From NCBI GenBank assembly GCA_003509235.1, contig DONH01000305.1, positions 2,326 to 8,704 on the forward strand: a DNA stretch of 6,379 bases, given 5' to 3'. This DNA comes from Planctomycetaceae bacterium. GTDB taxonomy: Bacteria > Planctomycetota > Planctomycetia > Pirellulales > UBA1268. Below the pieces are notes generated by a model, which was given only the letters and a program-made list of their open reading frames with translations, did not search any database and was not told the DNA's origin. Of the stretch, positions 1 to 6,032 are shown piece after piece. Position 1 is the stretch's first letter. Every line of letters starts with the position of its first letter. The translations under genes were made by a program, and so were the position numbers.

Positions 1-57
1 ACACAAGGGTCTTTGTCTTACACAAGGGGTTTTGTCTTAAACAAGGTTTTTTGTCTT
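1..57. repeat. Three 19-bp tandem direct repeats upstream of the DUF1559 gene
   Basis: Three units lie head to tail with no spacer: ACACAAGGGTCTTTGTCTT (1-19), ACACAAGGGGTTTTGTCTT (20-38) and AAACAAGGTTTTTTGTCTT (39-57). Units 1 and 2 differ at 2 of 19 positions; unit 3 differs from each of the others at 3. Changes are confined to unit positions 2 and 9-11; ACAAGG and TTTGTCTT are invariant. Each unit has a short internal dyad (ACAA...TTGT) that could form a weak 4-5 bp hairpin. The array may begin before the window, so the copy number is a minimum. The period of 19 is not a multiple of three, which argues against coding. Its place 69 bases before the start codon suggests an untranslated leader or promoter region; the function is unknown. 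Confidence 0.85.
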
Positions 58-114
58 CTTGTCGGAACACCCATATACCTTCAAAGAAAAATCATTTTTC
101 ATTTCTAAATTTTC

Positions 115-120
115 GGAGGT
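115..120 (+). promoter_or_regulatory. Strong Shine-Dalgarno site setting the DUF1559 start
   Basis: GGAGGT lies five bases before the ATG at 126. This is the best ribosome binding site in the window. It selects ATG 126 over the longer in-frame opening at 51, which would add 25 residues without protein-like character and would begin inside the third tandem repeat. Confidence 0.85.
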
Positions 121-125
121 CAACC

Positions 126-1244
126 ATGCTCATTTCTCAACACAAGAAGACAGGCCGAAGCGGCTTTACGCTTATCGAATTGCTTGTCGTGATAGCGATT
201 ATTGGAGTTCTTGTCGGCCTACTACTGCCTGCTGTTCAGCAAGCTCGAGAAGCAGCTCGACGATCAGCGTGTACCAACAAGCTTAAGCAAATGGGGCTCG
301 CTTGTTTGAATTATGAAAGTACAACCCAAAGACTTCCTGCAGCAACAAGGTCGCAGGAAATATTTGCAATCCATGGAATCAGTAATGCTTCTGACCGCTG
401 GAGCTTCATCGTTCATATCCTTCCATTTATAGAGCAGTTGCCACTACATCAGAATTTAATTCAAAAAATAACTACGGATAACAATATGAGACCGTGGCGC
501 GGTGGCAACAGTCAAAGAATAAATGGGCAGAATACGATCGATACAGAACTCACCGAGTTGCTGTGTCCCTCAGATCCCTTTGGATCACGGACAAGTGGTA
601 ATACTACACGTGGTCGGACTAACTACCGACTCAATCGAGGAGATATACGACTGGAACGATGGCACGCTCACGTGAGAGGACCAGGTGGTCCTGGAATCCA
701 AAATTGGAATAATGGAAATACTATGAAGGGTGTCGAGCTTAAAGACATCTTAGATGGAACATCCAACACGATCATGTTGGGCGAGGCTCGAATCTGTGAT
801 TTTACCGGAGATTCAAGAGCAGGTGGCTATGGTATCACCGCTTCTATGAACGGTGGCCTGGCCGGGCCAGCAGAATGTGAAGCAATCATCGGCTCCGACT
901 ACAAATATACAAGTAGCACCACCGCTATTAATCAACGTCCTGGCGTCAGATGGGGTGACTCAGAAGAAGGGTTTACCCTGTTTTACACCCATGCAGCTCC
1001 TAACTCTGCCCGCTGCGGTACCGGTAATGAAAATTGGGCATGCCTTCCAGCAAGTAGTTATCATCCTGGTGGTGCAGTGATGACCATGGTCGATGGGTCT
1101 GTCAAATTTATCAATGATAATATTGACGCTGGCGACCCATCACATCAACAAACAGGTGGGCTCGGGTACAAGGGCGCCAGTCAGCGAGGTGTCTTAGGTG
1201 CGCTTGGTTCAATTTCTGGTGGCGAAGTGGCTTCTGCACCTTAA
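126..1244 (+). CDS. DUF1559 domain-containing pseudopilin-like protein
   Basis: The product is 372 residues from ATG 126, with a GGAGGT site five bases upstream. Seen: a basic leader (HKKTGRSG), a type IV prepilin-like site with G13 before F14 and Glu at +5 (E18), then a hydrophobic helix at about 19-34 running into LLPAVQQAREAARR, the usual planctomycete signature. Further family marks are DGTSNT (210-215) and, near the C-terminus, H313-X9-D323-G in the YHPGG...DGSVKFI region. The rest is a soluble, Gly/Asn-rich domain. Known of the family: DUF1559 proteins are greatly expanded in Planctomycetota, are processed like type II secretion or type IV pilus pseudopilins, and mostly have no assigned function. 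Inferred: exported and anchored at the cell envelope by the N-terminal helix. The lipoprotein gene follows on the same strand after a strong stem-loop. No truncation is seen, and the length is normal for the family. Confidence 0.95.
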   Translation: MLISQHKKTGRSGFTLIELLVVIAIIGVLVGLLLPAVQQAREAARRSACTNKLKQMGLACLNYESTTQRLPAATRSQEIFAIHGISNASDRWSFIVHILPFIEQLPLHQNLIQKITTDNNMRPWRGGNSQRINGQNTIDTELTELLCPSDPFGSRTSGNTTRGRTNYRLNRGDIRLERWHAHVRGPGGPGIQNWNNGNTMKGVELKDILDGTSNTIMLGEARICDFTGDSRAGGYGITASMNGGLAGPAECEAIIGSDYKYTSSTTAINQRPGVRWGDSEEGFTLFYTHAAPNSARCGTGNENWACLPASSYHPGGAVMTMVDGSVKFINDNIDAGDPSHQQTGGLGYKGASQRGVLGALGSISGGEVASAP

Positions 1245-1264
1245 TCAGTACTGAATATCCAACG

Positions 1265-1305
1265 TTCTGTGTGGCATCTTTACTCAACAAAGATGCCACA
1301 CAGAA
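1265..1305. terminator. Perfect 17-bp stem-loop after the DUF1559 gene, without a U-tract
   Basis: The arms TTCTGTGTGGCATCTTT (1265-1281) and AAAGATGCCACACAGAA (1289-1305) are exactly complementary around a 7-base loop (1282-1288). The hairpin begins 20 bases after the stop codon at 1244. No T-run follows on the plus strand (AAAC follows) and none follows on the minus strand, so it is not a textbook intrinsic terminator. It may stop or slow transcription, protect the 3' end of the DUF1559 mRNA, or be a processing site that separates its level from that of the downstream lipoprotein gene. The structure is certain; the role is inferred. Confidence 0.6.
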
Positions 1306-1380
1306 AAACGGTTACATCATTTGTCTACTTAGCCGATTTCATTCTTTTGATCTCACCACCATTTCTACTGGTTTACTCAT

Positions 1381-1385
1381 AAGGA
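1381..1385 (+). promoter_or_regulatory. Ribosome binding site of the lipoprotein gene
   Basis: AAGGA ends five bases before the ATG at 1391. It supports that start over the in-frame GTG at 1271, which falls inside the perfect stem-loop and would add 40 residues ahead of an otherwise good lipoprotein signal. Confidence 0.7.
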
Positions 1386-1390
1386 CTATA

Positions 1391-1894
1391 ATGCGACAAC
1401 TTTCTTGTCATCACACGTGCCTCTGTCTGACACTTCTCCCTGCACTCACTCTTTTTGCTATCGGATGCGGCCAGTCTGGCCCGGCGGTTGAATACGTGAA
1501 AGGTGTTGTAACACTCGATGGTACTCCTCTTGAGGGTGCCACCGTCTTCTTTTCACCCAAAGGCTCTGATGGAATTGGTGCGGCAGGAATGACACAACCT
1601 GATGGCTCATTCACCTTAAATGCAAAAGGTGCGAAACCTGGTGCGGGAACAGTGGTTGGTGACTACAGTGTGACCGTCACTAAAGTTGAAATGCCAGATT
1701 TCCCCAACATCACTGAAGATGACCCCAGGTACGGCACACCAGAACATGACCGGCTCAACCAAGAGGCTAGCAGGGCAAAGCCCAAAGCAATTGTTCCAGA
1801 GAAATACAACAGCTCTGAGACAAGTCCATTCACCGCAACAGTTGGGTCAGGTAATAATACATTCACATTCGACGTCTCGTCAAAAGATGACTAG
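1391..1894 (+). CDS. Lipoprotein with transthyretin-like / carboxypeptidase-regulatory-like domain
   Basis: The product is 167 residues from ATG 1391. Seen: a signal peptide with a hydrophobic core at about residues 11-25 and a lipobox AIGC, making C26 the probable lipidated residue. A short linker follows, then one beta-sandwich-like segment: VKGVVTLDGTPLEGATVFF (36-54), a PDGSFTL turn (70-76) and GDYSVTVTKVE (90-100). A charged stretch (about 101-137) leads to a C-terminal PEKYNSSETSPFTATV block (136-151) and NNTFTFDV (155-162). This arrangement is typical of small planctomycete lipoproteins resembling the carboxypeptidase regulatory domain. They are frequently found beside DUF1559 genes, as here. 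Their function is not established; the fold suggests a binding or structural role at the periplasmic face of a membrane, not catalysis. It lies 146 bases after the DUF1559 stop on the same strand, so the two may be co-transcribed if the intervening stem-loop allows read-through. Confidence 0.9.
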   Translation: MRQLSCHHTCLCLTLLPALTLFAIGCGQSGPAVEYVKGVVTLDGTPLEGATVFFSPKGSDGIGAAGMTQPDGSFTLNAKGAKPGAGTVVGDYSVTVTKVEMPDFPNITEDDPRYGTPEHDRLNQEASRAKPKAIVPEKYNSSETSPFTATVGSGNNTFTFDVSSKDD

Positions 1895-1920
1895 ACGACT
1901 TTTATGTAACAAGTATTTCA

Positions 1921-1937
1921 GTCGGAAAGATTCTGAC
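1921..1937. repeat. Small imperfect hairpin after the lipoprotein gene
   Basis: GTCGGAA (1921-1927) can pair with TTCTGAC (1931-1937), with one G-T wobble and a 3-base loop, 27 bases past the lipoprotein stop. A pyrimidine-rich stretch containing TTTCTTT lies some 13 bases further on, too far for a classical intrinsic terminator. It is a possible weak 3'-end structure and could be chance. Confidence 0.3.
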
Positions 1938-1970
1938 GGCTGTCCGCTGTTTCTTTATTAACAACCATCA

Positions 1971-1984
1971 CGTCAGCGATGACG
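1971..1984. repeat. Small perfect dyad CGTCA-GCGA-TGACG before the sulfatase gene
   Basis: A 5-bp perfect stem encloses GCGA, a GNRA-type tetraloop if transcribed. It sits in the 148-base gap between the lipoprotein and sulfatase genes, 58 bases before the sulfatase start. It could be an operator half-site pair, a leader hairpin, or chance; no promoter boxes in this gap can be named with confidence. Confidence 0.25.
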
Positions 1985-2031
1985 CTACATAGCAACCAAA
2001 TAATCTCTCACCATGGCCTGGGAGAAACCAT

Positions 2032-2035
2032 AGGG
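2032..2035 (+). promoter_or_regulatory. Weak ribosome binding site of the sulfatase gene
   Basis: AGGG lies seven bases before the ATG at 2043. A better purine block, GGGAGAAA (2020-2027), is about 15 bases from the ATG, too far for normal pairing. The start is supported mainly by the good signal peptide that follows it. Confidence 0.4.
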
Positions 2036-2042
2036 CATAAAA

Positions 2043-3656
2043 ATGAAAATCATGCTTTGCATGGTGTTCACACTTATCGCAATCACGGCGAATGCGACTG
2101 AACCACCAAACTTTCTCATCATCTATGCAGATGATCTTGGCTACACCCAGACAAGCGTTCCGATGATGAAGGATCGTCCTAAATTAGCCCATGAACTTCA
2201 TCAGACCCCAAGCCTTGAGAAGTTAGCCAAAAGGGGCATGCGATTTTCTAGTGCGTATTGTCCTGCACCCGTCTGCACGCCATCACGCGCGAGCATCCAG
2301 TTCGGCAAGACGACGGCGCGTGTTGGCTGCATATCAATTCATGACGTTGTGATGAACAAAAGACAGATTGATATGAGCAAGAACCTCTCCATTGCAGAGA
2401 TGCTCAAAGAGGCTGATAAAGGGTATGTGACAGCTTTTTTTGGCAAAGGCTGTACACCGATGCACTGGTTCAAGGATCACGGCTATGATGTGACCGATTT
2501 TCACCATAAACATCCAAATGGAAATGCACATGGTGATTGGTGGGAACCTGCCGAGAAAACCCCAATACCAGCTGACGACCCCAAGCGTGTCTTCAGTCTG
2601 GCAAAGACTGCTCGAGAATTTCTAAAAAAACGCGGCAAGGACCAAAAACCGTTTTACATGATGGTCTCTCATTACGCCGTGCACGTACGGAACACTTCCC
2701 TCAAAAGCACACGTCATAAATATCTTCAGATCCTTGCCAAAGAGAACAGCATTGAAGGTGGAATTCCAGATATTTCACCGTTTGACGAAAACGCAGATGA
2801 AATGCCAAAGAAGCTCCAAGCTCTTTGGGAGCACGCTAATTACGCAGCCATGATGGAGAACATGGACACATCGATTGGAATGGTCCTCGATGAAGTTAAG
2901 ACACAGGGACTCGAGGACAACACCTACGTCATCTTTTCTTCAGATAACGGCGGAGGCCAGAGCAACGCCCCTCTCCAAGGCGGCAAAGCCAAAATGTGGG
3001 AAGGCGGTTTACGCATTCCAATGATTGTGGCCGGGCCTGGTATACCCGCGAATTCTCAATGTGATCACCCGGTAGCACAGTGGGACTATTTACCAACACT
3101 GCACGATCTCGCTGGCAGTGAGATTGCCTTACCAGATGATTTGGATGGAATTAGTTTGCGACCCGTTTTTGAGAACGGCAACAACGGCAAACTTGCCACA
3201 CGTGACACCGGTTTTATTTTTCATTTTCCTGCACACTATACCGTGCCAATAACCGCATTTAGAAGCGGTGATTTCAAACTGATGAGACATCTCAACTCAG
3301 GTGAACTCAAGTTGTTTAATGTAGTAGAAGATATTGGTGAGACAAATGACTTGGCGAAGAAGATGCCCGAGAAAACGACAGAAATGGTCCGACAGTTGGA
3401 TGCATATCTTCAAGAGGTAGATGCATGGACAATGGATGAAGTCTATGCCACCCGTATAGAGGAACTTGAAAAGTGGACTTTGGAAAATCAACTCAAAGTT
3501 GATCAATTGAATAAGCAGTTAAATGAAACAGGCTTGCCACAAGAAGACCGTCTTAAGCTAAGCAAGAAGTTGAAGGAAAGCACGGCAAAAATAAAACACT
3601 GCAAAGAAAATCTTGACAAACTCGATATGGATCGAAATTCGGACCTTTGGTTCTAG
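2043..3656 (+). CDS. Secreted type I (formylglycine-dependent) sulfatase
   Basis: The product is 537 residues and hydrolyses sulfate esters; the natural substrate cannot be read from sequence. Seen: signal peptide (1-18, likely cut after ANA), metal-binding D30-D31 in PNFLIIYADDLGY, and formylglycine motif C78-T-P-S-R82, the cysteine form processed by a formylglycine-generating enzyme. H214 (SHYAVH) fits the conserved active-site histidine, followed by D301-N302 (SSDNGGG) and K315 in QGGKAKMWEGG. The region that usually reads GKWH instead reads F133-G-K-G-C-T-P-M-H141, so the lysine is kept (K135) but the histidine two residues later is missing. The last 67 residues (471-537) are Lys/Glu/Leu-rich and look alpha-helical, possibly a short coiled coil, beyond the usual C-terminal subdomain. 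Length fits the family. The gene converges with glycosidase-like genes, which suggests work on a sulfated glycan. Location is inferred to be periplasmic or extracellular. Catalytic activity is likely but not certain given the altered motif. Confidence 0.95.
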   Translation: MKIMLCMVFTLIAITANATEPPNFLIIYADDLGYTQTSVPMMKDRPKLAHELHQTPSLEKLAKRGMRFSSAYCPAPVCTPSRASIQFGKTTARVGCISIHDVVMNKRQIDMSKNLSIAEMLKEADKGYVTAFFGKGCTPMHWFKDHGYDVTDFHHKHPNGNAHGDWWEPAEKTPIPADDPKRVFSLAKTAREFLKKRGKDQKPFYMMVSHYAVHVRNTSLKSTRHKYLQILAKENSIEGGIPDISPFDENADEMPKKLQALWEHANYAAMMENMDTSIGMVLDEVKTQGLEDNTYVIFSSDNGGGQSNAPLQGGKAKMWEGGLRIPMIVAGPGIPANSQCDHPVAQWDYLPTLHDLAGSEIALPDDLDGISLRPVFENGNNGKLATRDTGFIFHFPAHYTVPITAFRSGDFKLMRHLNSGELKLFNVVEDIGETNDLAKKMPEKTTEMVRQLDAYLQEVDAWTMDEVYATRIEELEKWTLENQLKVDQLNKQLNETGLPQEDRLKLSKKLKESTAKIKHCKENLDKLDMDRNSDLWF

Positions 3657-3671
3657 AAAGTCATAATCAGA

Positions 3672-3689
3672 CAAGCACACGTGGGCTTG
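3672..3689. repeat. Near-perfect 18-bp palindrome in the convergent gap
   Basis: CAAGCACACGTGGGCTTG is symmetric about a central CACGTG, with one mismatched pair (A3677 and G3684). It begins 16 bases after the sulfatase stop in the 135-base gap between convergent genes. As RNA it has almost no loop, and no T-run follows directly, so it is a poor intrinsic terminator. Alternatives are a protein-binding site or chance. A downstream pyrimidine stretch (TTCTTTTCTTT, 3711-3721) is 21 bases away. Confidence 0.35.
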
Positions 3690-3743
3690 ATACGATTTAA
3701 CTTCATAAGATTCTTTTCTTTAATAGAGCGAGTGCCAAAGCGA

Positions 3744-3760
3744 TTTGCATATCGTGCAAA
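3744..3760. repeat. Short dyad TTTGCA-TATCG-TGCAAA at the 3' end of the minus-strand gene
   Basis: A perfect 6-bp stem with a 5-base loop lies 31 bases past the end of the minus-strand glycosidase-like gene. A further TTTGCAAAA copy stands at 3771-3779 and could compete for pairing. No clear U-run follows on the minus strand. It is a weak candidate for 3'-end formation. Confidence 0.3.
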
Positions 3761-3791
3761 CCAAACCAACTTTGCAAAATATTACGTTCAA

Positions 3792-5996
3792 TCAATTCGA
3801 ATTACCCCTTGAAATTTGCTCCCAGGATAATGGCGACCCCGAGACGTCTACTTTATCTTTGTCATAGCGAATCATAGTCCATTCACCCTTAAGTGGCAGT
3901 CGGATTTCCATCCATTCCCACTCGTCTGGCAGGGCTGGACGCACAAGCAGTTTATTCTCCGGGATGGAATACTTTAGCCCACCTAAACCTTCAAGATACA
4001 ACAGTATTTTGCCTGCATTGAAGTTTGAATATTGGTCTCCAAAAAGCGTGCGGTCACGGCGGTACGCTTCAGGTGCAACAGGAATGTTCCATTCGTCGTG
4101 CCAGTTGTAATTACCAATGTGATTGAGTGTTAATTCCGAGGCAACGGAAAGCCCTTGGCAGAACATTCCATCGAGCATGAAGTAGGCTGTATCTGGCGTA
4201 TACCCAAATGAATGATCGACTTTCGTGTCGAACTCCTGCATTGATTGTTTTGACATCGCAAGTGGAAAAAACTCACCAAAGAAACCCTTCTCGCGATCAA
4301 CTGCCCAATGCTGCACCATTTCCTCGGCATATTCTCTTGGAAAATAGGGCGAACGCATCGCCCAAAATGAGTTTGTCCCAATCAACCCACTCTTTGGACC
4401 TGCGAAATACTTTTCTATACCATTCATCTCCCATCGCTGATCAAACATGAGTCGAACATGGTCAGGATCAGTACGCACAAGTGATTGCCAGTGACGCACA
4501 TCTACTTCTTTGCCAAGAACTGACGCCATTCGAGCAAGTGTTTCCGCCACTTCGAACTCATTCATTGCAAAATTTGTGAGCCTCTTACGAAAGAGCTTTT
4601 CAAAATGATCTTCATAACTTGCTCGTAGAAACTCTACGTCACCCGTATGCTCATAAATCTGCCATGCACCAAGAACATGTTCAGACATTTCTCCACCATA
4701 TGCACCGCTATGCCAGGTCGTCCCCTTGTTGTCAGAAAGCATACGAATGCCATTGGGCAGTTCACGAAATTGGTCGTTTTCAGTGAGATGCTTCCATGTC
4801 AGCACATTTCCGTAGCCGTAGTGAGCCTTATCAGCGGCCCACGCACCAACTTTTATTTGAAACATCGCGTCATAACGATGCAGTCCAAGAAAATTGTTTA
4901 CAGCCGTCTGGGTGTGGTTCTCCATCTCCCACCCGTTGCCTACATCTATTGAATACATCAGGTAGAGGGACCAAAGGTAATAATAGATGTCTACAAACTT
5001 TTCATCGGGACAACGAAACCAAGGAATTTCATCATTCAGGAGCTGGTTCATAGACGTTGTTTTCTCGGCAAGGGCGTCTGCATGATGCTCAATCATGTCA
5101 TGGCCAGCCTGTATGGCCGTGGCTTCATCATCATGCATTGCCCAAGAGACAACAGCGCCTTTGGAATCACACGGAATTGAAAACGTGTAGTGCACGACTC
5201 CCTTGGCATCTTTCTCAAGAACGAGGCTTGTTGCGAGTTCTGTTGATGCACTCAGGACCGTGGTCATACCTGAATAAACAGATGGGCCAATACGTTCGGG
5301 GCCGCCGGGATCTGGACGAGATTTTATCGTGCCAGCCTCAGTAACCAGAATCGATCGATTTGTATCATCAAGCCTGGCGGCAGCCTGAGACGAGACGCTA
5401 TTCCTCGTAAACAAACTCTGACCGGTGAACTGAAGAGTGACCGGCTTTGACGCAGTGATAATTGAAGCCGCTGCATCGCTGCTTCCGATAAACTTCCGCT
5501 CTCGAATCGTGATGCCATCAAGGTCATATTCACAAATGACTTGATCGGGGCGCCATCGCATGATGCGTGGCTTAGGCGTCTCATAGGTCTTTCCATCGAC
5601 AATGACACTTCCATACAACACACGAGTGTCTTTGTAGAATTCCCAACTCATATAATCATTGCCAGTACCGGTATTCTCTGTGCCAGTGATCTCACTTTGC
5701 ACACGCGCGGCACCACGAGCACGAAGGTCATGATAGAAGGGATGAGTCAGGCCTATGGTTTCATCCTCAATGGTCCTCCAACTCGCGTGAAATCCACCAA
5801 CGTAGTAAGTCACGTTGCCTGCAAGAAAACCGTGCTTACGACCTTGGATGTCGTGTTCAAGACGGCTGCAATAATCTGTGAATGCTGGCCGTTCGCTCGC
5901 CATGAGCTGCGTGGTGGCCGATAGGTGACCGACGCAGCACATGACAAAGAAGAGCGCTACCGAAAAGAAGAGCTTAGAGAATTTTAGAAAGGGCAT
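3792..5996 (-). CDS. Secreted glycoside-hydrolase-like protein, probable (alpha/alpha)6-barrel fold
   Basis: The product is 734 residues. The start at 5996 is fixed by an in-frame stop at 6002-6000 on the minus strand; no Shine-Dalgarno is visible. Seen: signal peptide (KFSKLFFSVALFFVM core, likely cut near LSA, residue 27); an N-terminal beta-rich region (about 40-290) with VTYYVGGFHASWR and GITIRERKFI; then a helical region (about 325-680) rich in aromatics and acids: WFRCPDEKFVDIYYYLWSLY, GLHRYDAMFQIKVGAW (371-386), GAYGGEMSEHVLGAWQIYEH (431-450), DHSFGYTPDTAYFMLDG (594-610) and NFNAGKILLYLEGLGGLKYS (659-677). A short beta-rich tail follows. Order and texture match six-hairpin glycosidases (an N-terminal beta-sandwich, then an alpha/alpha barrel), but I cannot assign a numbered family or the catalytic acids; D376, E436 and D594 are only candidates. 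Neighbours: 36 bases after another glycosidase-like gene on the same strand and convergent with a sulfatase, which points to polysaccharide breakdown. Substrate unknown. Confidence 0.85.
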   Translation of the reverse strand: MPFLKFSKLFFSVALFFVMCCVGHLSATTQLMASERPAFTDYCSRLEHDIQGRKHGFLAGNVTYYVGGFHASWRTIEDETIGLTHPFYHDLRARGAARVQSEITGTENTGTGNDYMSWEFYKDTRVLYGSVIVDGKTYETPKPRIMRWRPDQVICEYDLDGITIRERKFIGSSDAAASIITASKPVTLQFTGQSLFTRNSVSSQAAARLDDTNRSILVTEAGTIKSRPDPGGPERIGPSVYSGMTTVLSASTELATSLVLEKDAKGVVHYTFSIPCDSKGAVVSWAMHDDEATAIQAGHDMIEHHADALAEKTTSMNQLLNDEIPWFRCPDEKFVDIYYYLWSLYLMYSIDVGNGWEMENHTQTAVNNFLGLHRYDAMFQIKVGAWAADKAHYGYGNVLTWKHLTENDQFRELPNGIRMLSDNKGTTWHSGAYGGEMSEHVLGAWQIYEHTGDVEFLRASYEDHFEKLFRKRLTNFAMNEFEVAETLARMASVLGKEVDVRHWQSLVRTDPDHVRLMFDQRWEMNGIEKYFAGPKSGLIGTNSFWAMRSPYFPREYAEEMVQHWAVDREKGFFGEFFPLAMSKQSMQEFDTKVDHSFGYTPDTAYFMLDGMFCQGLSVASELTLNHIGNYNWHDEWNIPVAPEAYRRDRTLFGDQYSNFNAGKILLYLEGLGGLKYSIPENKLLVRPALPDEWEWMEIRLPLKGEWTMIRYDKDKVDVSGSPLSWEQISRGNSN

Positions 5997-6032
5997 AGTC
6001 TAGCGCGTGAGGAAGTGAATATGGATGATCAA

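Noticed and set aside
1..57. CRISPR array
   Set aside because: The 19-bp units are contiguous with no spacers and only three are seen.
51..125. Longer N-terminus for the DUF1559 protein
   Set aside because: It begins within the tandem repeats, lacks a ribosome binding site and would precede the prepilin leader by 25 residues; ATG 126 has GGAGGT at ideal spacing.
1111..1299. Minus-strand reading frame of 62 codons starting in the hairpin
   Set aside because: Its first residues mirror those of the plus-strand frame only because the DNA is palindromic there; the rest is antisense to the DUF1559 gene and has no recognisable features.
1271..1390. Upstream GTG start adding 40 residues to the lipoprotein
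   Set aside because: It lies inside the perfect stem-loop and would bury the signal peptide; ATG 1391 has AAGGA five bases upstream and opens directly into a lipoprotein signal.
2004..2026. Hairpin TCTCTCA...TGGGAGA before the sulfatase as a riboswitch
   Set aside because: A 7-bp stem with one wobble is too small to support any known riboswitch class, and no conserved aptamer features are visible.
5541..5924. 127-codon plus-strand frame antisense to the glycosidase-like gene
   Set aside because: No protein-like motif, no ribosome binding site, fully overlapped by the well-supported minus-strand gene; it is a codon-bias shadow, like several other plus-strand frames between 4208 and 5344.
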